Shown: positions 36,026-45,279 of the stretch, in pieces
How the letters are laid out: every line of letters begins with the position of its first letter
Position numbering within the stretch: position 1 is the stretch's first letter
Assembly (NCBI RefSeq): GCF_015533855.1
Contig: NZ_AP024154.1
Span: 4,470,501 to 4,534,500 of the forward strand
Length of the DNA: 64,000 bases
Direction: 5' to 3'
DNA from: Echinicola sp. 20G
GTDB lineage: Bacteria; Bacteroidota; Bacteroidia; Cytophagales; Cyclobacteriaceae
Translations under genes and position numbers: made by a program
Notes under the pieces: generated by a model
Seen by the model: only the letters and a program-made list of their open reading frames with translations
The model's database searches: none
Told to the model about the DNA's origin: nothing

Positions 36026-37507
36026 ATGAAAAAAAATCTAATCTTTTTGGCTTTGGCCAGTGCAGCTTTATTGCCCATAGAAGCTGAAGCCCAAAAATCC
36101 GCAATTGACAATAGCATCCTTGAAAAAGAGGCCATCTCCCACTTTAGGTACCTAGCCTCAGATGAGTTAATGGGTCGTGATGCTGCTAGATCAGAGATAG
36201 ACATTGCTGCAAGGTATGTTTCAGAGCAGTTTTGGAAATATGGTGCCAAGGCTATCTCAGATAATTATTTTCAGTCTGTTCCTTTTAGACTATCTGCGCC
36301 TCCTAGTTCAGGAACCATAAAATTAGGAAGTGACGAATTGACCCAAGGTCAGACAATGTTGGTACTTGATGGCAAATCACTGGAAGGCAATTACGAAATG
36401 GTAGTAGCAGGGTATGGACTTGAAGAAGATTTAGAAGGAAAAGACATCTCAGGTAAAATTCTGGTTGTGCGTGTCGGTGGACCAGAAAAAATGGGGCCAT
36501 CACAATTGTTTGCCTCTGGAAGAAAAAAATTGGCTTTGGCACAAGAAAAAGGAGCCATTGCCCTTATTGAAATGTACAACCTCCCTACTACCCCTTGGAC
36601 TTTGTTGACCAACTATCTAAACAAACCGCAAATGACCCTGGCCCAGGGCGAGGCTCATGAAGCTGGTATTCCTTACATCTGGGCAAAAGACCTGGATGGA
36701 GAATTAATCAAAAACATTGATAAAGGCGGAGTAGAAAAAGCAGAAGTATCCATTACAGGTAAAGTCAACAAATCCTTCAATGGTAAAAATGTCATTGGAG
36801 TTATTGAAGGAACAGACCCTAAGCTCAAGGAAGAGTATGTGATGTTGTCTGCTCATTATGATCATATTGGTGTAGGCTCTCCCAACGCCGAAGGTGATAC
36901 CATCTACAATGGAGCCAGAGACAATGCAGTAGGTACTGTAGCCATTATCAACGCGGCCAAATTCTTTGCAGAAAATCCTCCAAAGAGATCCATTCTACTT
37001 TGCGCTTGGACTGCAGAAGAAAAAGGCTTGCTGGGTTCTGCTTATTTTTCAGAAAATCCATTGGTTCCTTTGGATAAGATCATCTATAACCTCAATATTG
37101 ATAACGGAGGCTATAATAATACGGATATCATTACGGTAATTGGACTTGGAAGAACTTCCGCTGACCATTATATCAAGGAAGCAGTAGCAGAATATGGTTT
37201 GGAGACGATGGCTGATCCATCTCCTGAACAAGGTCTTTATGACCGCTCTGACAATGTTAATTTTGCCAAAAAAGGTATCCCCGCTCCTACTTTCAGTTTA
37301 GGTTTTACGGCCTTTGATGCAGAGATTATGAAATATTACCATCAAGCAGCTGACCATGTGGATAACTTTGACCTGGACTATGCTATGAAGTATTGGAAAT
37401 CATATTTGCTTACTGCTCAAAAAATAGCCAATGCAGATGAAAGACCTGTTTGGGAAGCTGGAGATAAATATGAAGAAGCTGGAAAAGCCCTTTACGGAGC
37501 TAAATAA
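36026..37507 (+). CDS. M28 family zinc peptidase with PA domain
   Basis: 493 aa exported peptidase. Signal peptide about 1-22 (FLALASAALLPIEAEAQKSA). A protease-associated-type insert lies at about 120-185 (VVAGYGLEEDLEGKDISGKI). The M28 metal site has SAHYDHIGVG, ARDNAVGT, WTAEEKGLLGS, NLNIDNGGYN and a later YHQAADHVDNFD, so the His/Asp/Glu set looks complete. Likely aminopeptidase or carboxypeptidase acting outside the cytoplasm. A terminator lies just after the stop. Its preferred residue cannot be deduced. Confidence 0.92.
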   Translation: MKKNLIFLALASAALLPIEAEAQKSAIDNSILEKEAISHFRYLASDELMGRDAARSEIDIAARYVSEQFWKYGAKAISDNYFQSVPFRLSAPPSSGTIKLGSDELTQGQTMLVLDGKSLEGNYEMVVAGYGLEEDLEGKDISGKILVVRVGGPEKMGPSQLFASGRKKLALAQEKGAIALIEMYNLPTTPWTLLTNYLNKPQMTLAQGEAHEAGIPYIWAKDLDGELIKNIDKGGVEKAEVSITGKVNKSFNGKNVIGVIEGTDPKLKEEYVMLSAHYDHIGVGSPNAEGDTIYNGARDNAVGTVAIINAAKFFAENPPKRSILLCAWTAEEKGLLGSAYFSENPLVPLDKIIYNLNIDNGGYNNTDIITVIGLGRTSADHYIKEAVAEYGLETMADPSPEQGLYDRSDNVNFAKKGIPAPTFSLGFTAFDAEIMKYYHQAADHVDNFDLDYAMKYWKSYLLTAQKIANADERPVWEAGDKYEEAGKALYGAK

Positions 37508-37512
37508 ATAAA

Positions 37513-37542
37513 AAACGGCCAAGGAAAATTCCTTGGCCGTTT
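37513..37542. terminator. Bidirectional terminator between M28 and GIN genes
   Basis: AAACGGCCAAGGAA and TTCCTTGGCCGTTT arms with an AA/TT centre. A-run on the left and T/A-rich right side support both directions. Confidence 0.9.
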
Positions 37543-37565
37543 CATTGTTGTTTATATCAAGTCTA

Positions 37566-38513
37566 TTAATTTTCAATAGTAATATTACCAGAACTTACTG
37601 CTCCCCTTACTGTTTTACTTGAATTGTTATCTATTCTCAGACTTTTGCCTGTTTTCTGATTACCTACTCTCAAGCTACCACTACTTGCGGCCAATTCAAA
37701 ATTGTAATTGTCTAAATTATCAGGTGTCTGAATATGTACAGATCCTGAAGAGAATTTCAAATTGGTATCCCCTCCTAAACCGGCATTGTCTGCAGAAATA
37801 CTACCAGAAGAACCAACCAATTCACCTATTTCTCCTACATCATTCAAAACAATTCTGCCGGAACTGATCTTTGCGTCTACCTTTCCTGAGATATCTTCCA
37901 AAGAAATCTTTCCACTGCTTCCTACGGCATCCACATTTCCTTTTACATCATCAAGATGAGCCGCGCCTGAAGACACCTTGCAGTAAACATCTCCTACTAA
38001 ATCTTCACCTTCTATTTTTCCTGATCCTACAGATAAATGGATTTTACCAACATTCAATTCGCTAGCTTTCAAGTGGCCAGAGCCAGCAGAAAGGCTGATT
38101 TCATCATGATTTACATTGGAGACAAAGGCAGTTCCAGAACCACTATTGACTTTTAATTCAATATCTTTCGGGCCAGTCACACTAATAAAACCCTCATTCC
38201 GAAAACTCCCCCAGCCACTAATACTTTTACTCTGCTCCCATTTTACAACCAGCTTATCACCTTTCACCTCATATGTGATCTCTACGCCCTTGGATTTATT
38301 GGATTCCAAATAAGCATTCAGTGATACCTCGGAGGCCAATTCCCTGCCCTCATAAGTTACCTCAAGTGGCCCACCATATATTTCAACTTTATTGATACCA
38401 TCAAATACTTCTTCAATATCAGAAACAACTGTCATCTGGGAATAGGAACAGCCCGGTAGTAAAGTCGCAACCAGTACAAGTGCAACCGTAAAGAGTTTAT
38501 AATTATGCTTCAT
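37566..38513 (-). CDS. GIN-domain (DUF2807) lipoprotein
   Basis: 315 aa with lipobox LLPGCS (about C22). The DUF2807 head GIN region follows from about residue 36 (INKVEIYGGPLEVTYE, and KGVEITYEVKGDKLVVKWEQ). About 150 residues from 125 onward repeat a serine-serine-glycine turn roughly every 20 residues (SSGAAHLDD, SSGKISLED, SSGRIVLND and more), as in a beta-helix. Envelope-bound, role unknown. It is last in a three-gene run with TM2 and DUF2752 proteins, starting 2 bases after TM2 stops. Confidence 0.84.
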   Translation of the reverse strand: MKHNYKLFTVALVLVATLLPGCSYSQMTVVSDIEEVFDGINKVEIYGGPLEVTYEGRELASEVSLNAYLESNKSKGVEITYEVKGDKLVVKWEQSKSISGWGSFRNEGFISVTGPKDIELKVNSGSGTAFVSNVNHDEISLSAGSGHLKASELNVGKIHLSVGSGKIEGEDLVGDVYCKVSSGAAHLDDVKGNVDAVGSSGKISLEDISGKVDAKISSGRIVLNDVGEIGELVGSSGSISADNAGLGGDTNLKFSSGSVHIQTPDNLDNYNFELAASSGSLRVGNQKTGKSLRIDNNSSKTVRGAVSSGNITIEN

Positions 38514-38515
38514 TA

Positions 38516-38914
38516 TTATTGGTTTTTTGGTTGTTCTGGTGTTGGGGCAGCTGCTGGAGCTGGGAAGCCATTGGACATCATGGAAAGTGTCTCATGTGCA
38601 ATTTTCATATTGTACTCATATGCCAAACTTTTATAGTTGACCAAATCCACTATCGTACCGATCAAACACAATCCACCAGTAAATAAGTATAAAATACCCA
38701 ATCCTATCTGGCCCAATACGAAACGGTGTAAACCGGCAAACCCAAAGAATCCCAATAAAGCCAAAATAAGAATCATTTGACTGTCTTTTCGTCTTGCTCT
38801 ATAGACTTGCGCAAACAGAGAAGCTTGCTCATCATCCATATTTTTCAGGATACCTTGAATATAACCTAATTCCATCCCTTCCAATTCCGGAAGGTGTTTT
38901 AACACATTAGCCAT
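38516..38914 (-). CDS. TM2 domain membrane protein
   Basis: 132 aa. N-terminal 50 residues are soluble (ELGYIQGILKNMDDEQASLF). The TM2 domain lies about 49-100: LALLGFFGFAGLHRFVLGQI, with GIGHRF-like Arg/His in the first helix turn, then LGILYLFTGGLCLIGTIVDL. A Pro/Ala-rich tail ends AAPTPEQPKNQ. Family role is not established. It overlaps the stop of the DUF2752 gene by 8 bases, so the two are coupled, and the GIN gene follows. Confidence 0.9.
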   Translation of the reverse strand: MANVLKHLPELEGMELGYIQGILKNMDDEQASLFAQVYRARRKDSQMILILALLGFFGFAGLHRFVLGQIGLGILYLFTGGLCLIGTIVDLVNYKSLAYEYNMKIAHETLSMMSNGFPAPAAAPTPEQPKNQ

Positions 38915-39212
38915 AGTTTCTTTTTGCTTTTAAATGTTTTATTAAATTAAAAATTCTCAAAAGAATCACAATCCACGCTAAGCCAGCTAAGGGATGCATT
39001 TCCCACGAAGCTTTAAAGTTTCCTTCTATCAACAATTTCATGCTTCTGCCCAAACCACACCCGGGACACCATTCAAATCCCAAGAGCCCTATTGGGCATA
39101 ACGTGAAATGCTGTGTTGATTCGGTGTCGATCAATAAGATTCCTAGGATACCCAGGCACCAAAATATCAACTCAGTCGGAAATGTTTTTATTGGATAACT
39201 GTTTCTTGTCAT
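38907..39212 (-). CDS. DUF2752 membrane protein
   Basis: 101 aa with the DUF2752 cysteine pattern CPIGLLGFEWCPGCGLGRS near 37-55 and two or three membrane segments (IFWCLGILGILLIDTES; LAGLAWIVILLRIFNLI). The Cys pattern suggests metal or redox chemistry but is not proven. Frequently found beside TM2 proteins, as here, where the genes overlap by 8 bases. Confidence 0.86.
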   Translation of the reverse strand: MTRNSYPIKTFPTELIFWCLGILGILLIDTESTQHFTLCPIGLLGFEWCPGCGLGRSMKLLIEGNFKASWEMHPLAGLAWIVILLRIFNLIKHLKAKRNYG

Positions 39213-39436
39213 TCGGTTTGGAAGATACGAAAAGAATGCCAGTTGTTAAAAATGGCTCCAAAAGCGTTTTTAACAAATTTTAACACGATTTAGATGATCG
39301 CAAACGGACAAAAAATGATCGATTTTGAACACTATAAATAAGAAACCCGTACACTTATTTTACTATTATTGAACTCATGTTCGACAATACCAAATCCTTT
39401 CGTAATTTAGCTTCACTTCAGCCAAAATATTCCAAA

Positions 39437-40363
39437 ATGAAAAAATTAAGTGCAATTCTTTCCTGCTTTATTTTTATAATCCCTTCAATAATAGTTCATG
39501 GACAGCAATCATACGATTTGATCTCCCTTGAGTCTAAAAACTTCTTCGGTAATTTTTCCATCGTGCCAGGCAGTGCCAAGAAAATCACAGACAGGGCAGG
39601 ATATGACAATCAACCTTGCTTCATCAACAATCTGCAGGTGGCTTTTTCTTCTATTGATGAAAAAGGAAACAGTGATATTATCCTATACAGTTTTGACAAA
39701 GAGAATTTCACTAATATGACCAGAACTTCAGATAAAAGTGAATTTTCTCCAAGATTGACTGACTGTGGCCAGTACATTTCTGCCGTGACAGTTGAGGAAG
39801 ACAGCATACAAAGACTTTGGCTCTACCCTATCAACTTTGGTGAACCTGAATTACTCTATGATGATATCGAGCCGGTGGGATATTACGCTTGGCATAATAA
39901 TATCGCTGCTATGTATCTATTAGGAGAACCCAATGAACTGGTTTACCCTTACAGCAGGGATAATGTAATCACTTTAGCTGAGAACGTTGGAAGAAGCATT
40001 CAAAAAAGACCCAAGACTAGCCAGATCACCTATATTGATCAAGGTGCAAGCGTGGTCCTAAATGGAAAAAGTACTTATGAAATTAAGTTCTATGACCTTG
40101 ATGAGAAAAATACCGGAAATTATGGAGTAGCCTTGAGTGAAAGTGATGATTTTGTCTGGATAGATAAAAACACCATGCTGATGGCCCAAGGTCAAGAACT
40201 TTACATCAAAAAGGTCAATAAAAATCTGGACTGGGAGAAAATAGCCAGTGTTTCCATGCCTGGATATGGTAATATCAGTCGATTGGCTGTGAGCCCCAAA
40301 GGGGATAAAATCGTATTGGTTATGGAAAGGAAAATCGATACTGTAGCCACCAATGCTGACTAA
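39437..40363 (+). CDS. Secreted propeller-like (TolB/PD40-type) protein
   Basis: 308 aa from ATG 39437; the longer frame starts 60 bases upstream and places a long non-signal segment first. Signal peptide about 1-22 (SAILSCFIFIIPSIIVHGQQ). Strands and turns occur in repeating units, such as NQPCFINNLQVAFSSIDEKG, LTDCGQYISAVTVEED and ISRLAVSPKGDKIVLVM. Only about five blades can be counted, fewer than the six or seven of most TolB-like propellers. No lipobox. Function unknown; secretion is well supported. Confidence 0.68.
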   Translation: MKKLSAILSCFIFIIPSIIVHGQQSYDLISLESKNFFGNFSIVPGSAKKITDRAGYDNQPCFINNLQVAFSSIDEKGNSDIILYSFDKENFTNMTRTSDKSEFSPRLTDCGQYISAVTVEEDSIQRLWLYPINFGEPELLYDDIEPVGYYAWHNNIAAMYLLGEPNELVYPYSRDNVITLAENVGRSIQKRPKTSQITYIDQGASVVLNGKSTYEIKFYDLDEKNTGNYGVALSESDDFVWIDKNTMLMAQGQELYIKKVNKNLDWEKIASVSMPGYGNISRLAVSPKGDKIVLVMERKIDTVATNAD

Positions 40364-40407
40364 TGCCAACAGATTGCCAGTGACTTGGCCAAATATCAAA
40401 TCAATCC

Positions 40408-40438
40408 TTTAATTCTAAAGCTGCAAAACCTATATTTG
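40408..40438 (+). promoter_or_regulatory. Promoter candidate for tyrS
   Basis: TTTA at 40408-40411, 19 bases, then TATATTTG at 40431-40438, a full TAnnTTTG -7 box. About 33 bases before the ATG of tyrS. Overlaps a hairpin at 40417-40445. Confidence 0.55.
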
Positions 40439-40445
40439 CAGCTTT
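40417..40445 (+). terminator. Hairpin between propeller gene and tyrS
   Basis: AAAGCTGCAAA and TTTGCAGCTTT arms, 11 perfect pairs with loop ACCTATA, then AATT. Weak T-run. It can end the upstream transcript, but its right arm overlaps the -7 box of the tyrS promoter candidate. Confidence 0.58.
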
Positions 40446-40471
40446 AATTGATTATAAGCTGCAATAAAAAT

Positions 40472-41770
40472 ATGAATAACTTTATCGAAGAACTGCGTTG
40501 GAGAGGCATGATCCAGGACATGACCCCAGAATTGGAAGAACACTTGAATAAAGGCGTTACTTCTGCCTATCTGGGTTTTGATCCAACAGCGGATTCTTTA
40601 CACATTGGTCACTTGGTTGGTGTGATGACCCTATTACACTTTCAAAGGTCAGGCCATAAGCCATTTGCACTGGTCGGTGGTGCTACAGGAATGATCGGTG
40701 ATCCTTCTTTTAAGTCAGCAGAGAGAAACTTGCTAGACAAGGAAACCCTTGAGAACAATATTGCTGGAATCCAAAAGCAGTTGTCCAAGTTTTTGAACTT
40801 CGATGATGATAAAGAAAATAAGGCTGAATTGGTTAATAATTATGATTGGATGTCTCAATTTTCCTTTTTGGACTTCATCAGAGATGTAGGCAAACACATC
40901 ACAGTAAATTACATGATGTCCAAGGACAGTGTCAAAAGAAGGCTTGAAGAAGGAAACGGACTATCTTTCACAGAATTCACCTACCAGCTGATCCAAGGAT
41001 ATGATTTCTACCACCTGTGGAAAAACAAGAATTGCACCATGCAGCTTGGAGGTTCAGACCAGTGGGGAAATATTGTGACCGGTACAGAGCTGATCAGAAG
41101 AAAAGAAGGTGGTAGTGCCTTCGCATTGACTGTGCCTTTGATTACCAAAGCTGATGGAACTAAATTCGGTAAAACCGAAGGCGGTAGTGTTTGGCTCGAT
41201 GCTGAAAAAACATCTCCATATGCCTTCTATCAATTTTGGTTAAATGTTTCTGATGAAGATGCATCCAAATATATCAGGATCTTTACCACATTGGACCAAG
41301 CCACCATTGAAGGTTTGGAAAAAGAACATGGGGAAGCACCTCACTTAAGAATACTTCAAAAAGAAATCGCCAAAGAAATCACCATCATGGTACATTCTGA
41401 GGCAGATTATGAAATGGCAGTAAAAGCATCTTCTATCCTATTTGGCAAATCGTCTACCGAAGATCTTGCGTCATTGGATGAAAGAACTTTCCTTCAGGTG
41501 TTTGAAGGGGTTCCCCAAGTGGAAATTTCGAAATCTGAATATGATGAATTGGGTGGTGTTTTAGATCTTTTAGGAGATAAAGGCCAAGGAGTAATTTTTG
41601 GCTCTAAAGGAGAAGCTAGAAAAATGATCCAAGGCGGTGGTGTCAGCATCAACAAAATCAAACTATCTGATCCACAAGCAAGCACTGAAAACCTTGAATT
41701 GCTTCAGGGAAAATACTTGCTCGTTCAGAAAGGGAAAAAGAATTATTTCATCATTAAAGTAACTGCATAA
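40472..41770 (+). CDS. tyrS: Tyrosyl-tRNA synthetase
   Basis: 432 aa from ATG 40472 (the longer reading starts at TTG). Charges tRNA-Tyr. Class I motifs are HIGH at about 44-47 within [10 protein letters not shown] and the KMSKS-type KFGKT at about 231-235. Tyr-binding sequences include [29 protein letters not shown] and [18 protein letters not shown]. The S4-like C-terminus includes [17 protein letters not shown]. Length is normal and no break is seen. A terminator with a strong stem and T-run follows. Confidence 0.97.
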   Translation: MNNFIEELRWRGMIQDMTPELEEHLNKGVTSAYLGFDPTADSLHIGHLVGVMTLLHFQRSGHKPFALVGGATGMIGDPSFKSAERNLLDKETLENNIAGIQKQLSKFLNFDDDKENKAELVNNYDWMSQFSFLDFIRDVGKHITVNYMMSKDSVKRRLEEGNGLSFTEFTYQLIQGYDFYHLWKNKNCTMQLGGSDQWGNIVTGTELIRRKEGGSAFALTVPLITKADGTKFGKTEGGSVWLDAEKTSPYAFYQFWLNVSDEDASKYIRIFTTLDQATIEGLEKEHGEAPHLRILQKEIAKEITIMVHSEADYEMAVKASSILFGKSSTEDLASLDERTFLQVFEGVPQVEISKSEYDELGGVLDLLGDKGQGVIFGSKGEARKMIQGGGVSINKIKLSDPQASTENLELLQGKYLLVQKGKKNYFIIKVTA

Positions 41771-41777
41771 TTTTTAT

Positions 41778-41804
41778 TCGGGAGGTATATAACCTCCCGA
41801 TTTT
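41778..41804 (+). terminator. Terminator after tyrS
   Basis: TCGGGAGGT and ACCTCCCGA stems with ATATA loop and TTTT run. Eight bases after the tyrS stop. Confidence 0.93.
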
Positions 41805-42003
41805 ACTTTTTAGCAATCCCCCATCCAAATAAACTAAATCTAATTCAACACCAGTTATTAATCTCATAATCAACAAATTAAACAACCCTATTTAAGGTTT
41901 ACATTTAAAAAAATATTTAATTTTTTTTCAGCTCGACTATCATCTTTTAAATAAAGTTCAATAACTTTAAACTCTATTTAAATCACGTTTACTTTTTGTA
42001 CAA

Positions 42004-42705
42004 ATGGGAGTTTACGAAAGACAGAAAAAGGAAAAAGAAATACTCGAAGCAGCTATTCAGCTATTCGCTTCAAAGGGCTACCAAAGTACCAAAATGGATG
42101 AGGTGGCCAAGTCAGCTAAAATGAGCAAAGGGCTTATCTACTTCTATTATAAGAACAAGGAAGACCTCTATATGGCTGTCACTAAAAAGGCATTTGAGGA
42201 ATTAAAAGACGTATTTAGGGATACCCAAAAGACCAAAGGAAAATCAGGAATAGACCTGATCAAAATGCTAATTGAGAACTTCATCAGGTTTACTGAAAAC
42301 AATAGAATGTACCAAGAGGCCATCCTCAACTTTATGGGATTGATGGCACAATACAATGATCTAGAAAAAAGAAAACACATTGACCCTTTAATCCTGGAGA
42401 GTCCAAATTTCACTCACCTACTTGAAATTCACCATGACCCTGCCAAAATAGGCATTCAAATCATTTCACACGGTGTGAGAGATGGCAGTATGCGCCCAGA
42501 TCTCCAGCCAGAAATCACTTTCTATACTATCTGGACAATGATGATCGGTTATGAGAGACTTCGTGGTCCCATTGAGTATGAAAACAAAGAAATAAAAATA
42601 AGTACAGAAAATTGGCAGAATGGTTTTATCAAGCTTATCAATGATTTGCTGGTAGGAACCATTCAAGCCCAAAGACCAAAAGCTGTTCAAGGCAGCCTAT
42701 TCTAA
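42004..42705 (+). CDS. TetR/AcrR family regulator
   Basis: 233 aa. N-terminal helix-turn-helix at about 13-57 (AAIQLFASKGYQSTKMDEVA, then MSKGLIYFYYKNKEDLY) is a clear TetR pattern. The remaining two thirds are helical with ligand-side character (MYQEAILNFMGLMAQYND). TetR proteins often control efflux pumps or lipid genes; the nearest partner is the SDR gene across a 247-base spacer, so its target could be self, SDR or other. No operator palindrome was identified with confidence. Confidence 0.92.
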   Translation: MGVYERQKKEKEILEAAIQLFASKGYQSTKMDEVAKSAKMSKGLIYFYYKNKEDLYMAVTKKAFEELKDVFRDTQKTKGKSGIDLIKMLIENFIRFTENNRMYQEAILNFMGLMAQYNDLEKRKHIDPLILESPNFTHLLEIHHDPAKIGIQIISHGVRDGSMRPDLQPEITFYTIWTMMIGYERLRGPIEYENKEIKISTENWQNGFIKLINDLLVGTIQAQRPKAVQGSLF

Positions 42706-42737
42706 AACGAATTTCTAAATCTGACATATTACCTTAC

Positions 42738-42766
42738 AAAAGCCCATTTCGTTGAAGTGGGCTTTT
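42738..42766 (+). terminator. Terminator after TetR gene
   Basis: AAAAGCCCA and TGGGCTTTT stem with one mismatch near a GTT loop, then TTGTTTTT. Thirty-two bases after the stop. Confidence 0.88.
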
Positions 42767-42952
42767 TGTTTTTACATAGGCGATGAAGACAGATCAGTTT
42801 GCCACTAAAATAGATTCAAATAGTTCTATCTCTTATGAAAATTCTTACGAAATAAAATATTATGGAAAAAATAATAATAAAATGGCCTACTTATTGAAGC
42901 TTATTATTTAACTTAAAAACAGATTTTTAGGCAAGTTAAACCCGCGACATCC

Positions 42953-43720
42953 ATGGATTTATCAACTTTATTTTCCCTAAACAATAAAATAGCAATTATC
43001 ACAGGAGCGAGCAGAGGTATTGGCTTTAGCATCGCTAAATTCTTTGCGGCAGCTGGGGCTAAGGTCATTATGGCCAGCAGAGACAAAGATGACCTTACCA
43101 AAGCAACGAAAGTTTTGAACAATAAGGGTTACGATGTTTATGGAATTAACTGTAATGTGGGACACCCTGAAGAATTGCAGAACCTTGTGGATAAAACAAT
43201 AGAGCTGTATGGGCAGATAGATATTTTGGTCAATAATGCTGGAACGAGTCCATATATGGGGCCTATTCATGAAACTCCTTCAGATGTATTTGACAAAGTA
43301 ATGAACATCAATGTCAAGGCTCCATTCGAACTGTCAAAACTATGTTTGCCCCATTTGAGAAAATCATCTTCACCCACTATAATCAACATTAGTTCTATTG
43401 GCGCAATTTCTCCTGAACCTCAATTGGGAATCTATAGTGTCAGTAAATCAGCCTTGCACACACTGACCAAAGCTTGCGCCAAAGACTGGGGACAACAAAA
43501 AATACGCGTAAATGCCATTTGTCCTGGTGTTGTCAAAACTAAATTTAGTGAACCACTTTGGGGAAATGACCAGATCATGGAAACCATAATGAAAAGGCTT
43601 TCCATTAAAAGACTTGGTGAAACAGATGAAATCGGTGCACTGGCTTTATTTTTGGCTTCTCCAGCCGCTAGTTATATCACCGGTGCCATTTTCACTTCTG
43701 ATGGTGGTTACACAAGTTGA
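42953..43720 (+). CDS. Short-chain dehydrogenase/reductase
   Basis: 255 aa cytoplasmic SDR, FabG-like. Cofactor loop TGASRGIG is at 17-24, the NNAG region near 88-91, and the catalytic Ser and Tyr-x3-Lys in SSIGAISPEPQLGIYSVSK. The C-terminus TDEIGALALFLASPAASYIT is typical of FabG and 3-oxoacyl or glucose-type dehydrogenases. An Arg after the first Gly set (ASRD) favours NADPH, but this is only suggestive. It ends four bases before the convergent YihY gene's stop. Confidence 0.9.
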   Translation: MDLSTLFSLNNKIAIITGASRGIGFSIAKFFAAAGAKVIMASRDKDDLTKATKVLNNKGYDVYGINCNVGHPEELQNLVDKTIELYGQIDILVNNAGTSPYMGPIHETPSDVFDKVMNINVKAPFELSKLCLPHLRKSSSPTIINISSIGAISPEPQLGIYSVSKSALHTLTKACAKDWGQQKIRVNAICPGVVKTKFSEPLWGNDQIMETIMKRLSIKRLGETDEIGALALFLASPAASYITGAIFTSDGGYTS

Positions 43721-43724
43721 TCTT

Positions 43725-44633
43725 TTAATCCTCTATTTCTTTAATTTCAACTTTGACAGCTTGCTTTATTGGCCTGATACCCCTTCCAGTCCTTTCAGCA
43801 ATGTAATAGGTGATATGGGCTCCAAAGAGAAAAATAATCACTGAATAGTAGACCCAAACTAGGAAAATCACAAGCGATCCCGCAGTACCATAGGCTCCCC
43901 CTACATCACTATTGCCCATGTAGAAACCGATAAGGTATTTACCCAAAGCAAAAAGCAACATCGTCACAAAGGCTCCTAACCAGACGGAACGCCATTTTAC
44001 CTTGGCATCTGGTAAGATTTTATACATCAAGCCAAATATCAATACCATTAAACCTTGGGTAAAGATAAAGTTGGTCGCAGAGGCCAAATAAAACGAAAGC
44101 CCTTCAAAAAGCTGTGAAACGTAATTAAAGAAAACAACAATCATAGCATCCACCACTAAAGAAACAATCAGCACAAAACCGATAGAGGCTACCATTGAAA
44201 AACTCAACAGCCTGTTTACTACAAATTTGACTAGCCCTTTTTCAGGCTTAGGTTTGATATGCCAAATGTGGTTGATACTGTTTTGTAAACTCACAAACAC
44301 AGTAGTGGCACTGAATGCCAATACACAGATGGCGATAATTCGGGCAATGAACCCATCGGTATCCAAAGAGGCATTATAAATGACTTGATCAAGTGTTTCA
44401 GCACTTTCCGGGCCACTTAGGTTTGATATCTGGGCCAAAAGCTCTTCTCTTACTGTCCCTTCGTTATAAAATGCAGCCCCAATATTTAATAAAATAATCA
44501 ATACAGCGGGCATACTAAAAATGGTGTAAAAGGCTGTACTGGCAGCGTAAGTCATCGAATCACTTTGACCAAAAGCAAAAACACTGTCTTTTAAAATCCT
44601 AAAAACTGTCAGTTTTTTTATCTTTTTGATCAT
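43725..44633 (-). CDS. YihY/virulence factor BrkB family membrane protein
   Basis: 302 aa with the family layout: short soluble N-terminus, then six to seven membrane segments. Seen motifs are SDSMTYAASTAFYTIFSMPA near 24-43 and the final block GAYGTAGSLVIFLVWVYYSVIIFLFGAHITY (about 245-275), typical of YihY proteins. Some family members are annotated as tRNA-processing by historical mistake; here a membrane role is more likely. It is convergent with the SDR gene and leads a minus-strand run with the acyltransferase. Confidence 0.88.
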   Translation of the reverse strand: MIKKIKKLTVFRILKDSVFAFGQSDSMTYAASTAFYTIFSMPAVLIILLNIGAAFYNEGTVREELLAQISNLSGPESAETLDQVIYNASLDTDGFIARIIAICVLAFSATTVFVSLQNSINHIWHIKPKPEKGLVKFVVNRLLSFSMVASIGFVLIVSLVVDAMIVVFFNYVSQLFEGLSFYLASATNFIFTQGLMVLIFGLMYKILPDAKVKWRSVWLGAFVTMLLFALGKYLIGFYMGNSDVGGAYGTAGSLVIFLVWVYYSVIIFLFGAHITYYIAERTGRGIRPIKQAVKVEIKEIED

Positions 44634-44713
44634 AGTATTTTGATTTACTTTAAGTAATCAATCAAACCACATGCCACCGTCCACTTATTCTGCTTACTTT
44701 TATCACAAACCTT

Positions 44714-45274
44714 TTAACGGATGCCTTGATCAGGATACTTACCAGTAACTTGTCGTCCATAAGCTTTCATTTCTTCTATTTGCTCATCCATATTGCCGTT
44801 CGGAACAATCAGAGGACCAATTCCCGCTTCTCTTTTCTTATAATCTAAAAAGCCGATAACAATAGGAACCTCGGCTCCCATAGCCACGTGATAAAATCCA
44901 GACTTCCATCTTTTCGCATAGCTCCTGGTGCCTTCTGGAGTGACCATCACGACCAACTCATCTGCTTCTTTCAACATCTCTACCATCGCTTCAGTATAAG
45001 TTTGCTTACGCTTTCCTGCTATTTTTTTGCGGTCAATGGAAATCCCTCCGAGCCCCCGGATAAACCAACCCAAAGGCCCAACCATCACTTCTTTTTTTAT
45101 GGTAAACCTAACGGGAACATCCATGATATAAAAAGCTGACCTGGCATACAAAAGATCCCAATTACTGGTATGAGGGATGGCTATCATTACTGCCTTTTTC
45201 AAATCCTTTGGCCAAGCTCCTACTACCTTCCAGCCCGTAAGCCAAAACACAAACCTCGCTAATAACTTCATCAT
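44714..45274 (-). CDS. 1-acyl-sn-glycerol-3-phosphate acyltransferase-like (PlsC family)
   Basis: 186 aa membrane-associated acyltransferase. The catalytic His-x4-Asp is H35-D40 in PHTSNWD, and the second block is VTPEGTRSYAKRWKSGFYHVA. Shorter than classical PlsC, like the compact Bacteroidota versions. It follows the patatin gene by 5 bases, so both may be transcribed from the MBL side. A lipid remodelling function is inferred from family; acyl donor and acceptor unknown. Confidence 0.87.
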   Translation of the reverse strand: MMKLLARFVFWLTGWKVVGAWPKDLKKAVMIAIPHTSNWDLLYARSAFYIMDVPVRFTIKKEVMVGPLGWFIRGLGGISIDRKKIAGKRKQTYTEAMVEMLKEADELVVMVTPEGTRSYAKRWKSGFYHVAMGAEVPIVIGFLDYKKREAGIGPLIVPNGNMDEQIEEMKAYGRQVTGKYPDQGIR

Positions 45275-45279
45275 TTGAT

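Noticed and set aside
40448..40471. Longer N-terminus for tyrS
   Set aside because: Starts at TTG and overlaps the hairpin and likely transcript start; ATG 40472 fits the family.
42783..42911. 42-codon plus-strand frame between TetR and SDR
   Set aside because: Asn/Lys/Tyr-rich, follows the terminator of TetR with no promoter-like site, and no signal, helix or family feature; probably chance in A/T-rich DNA.
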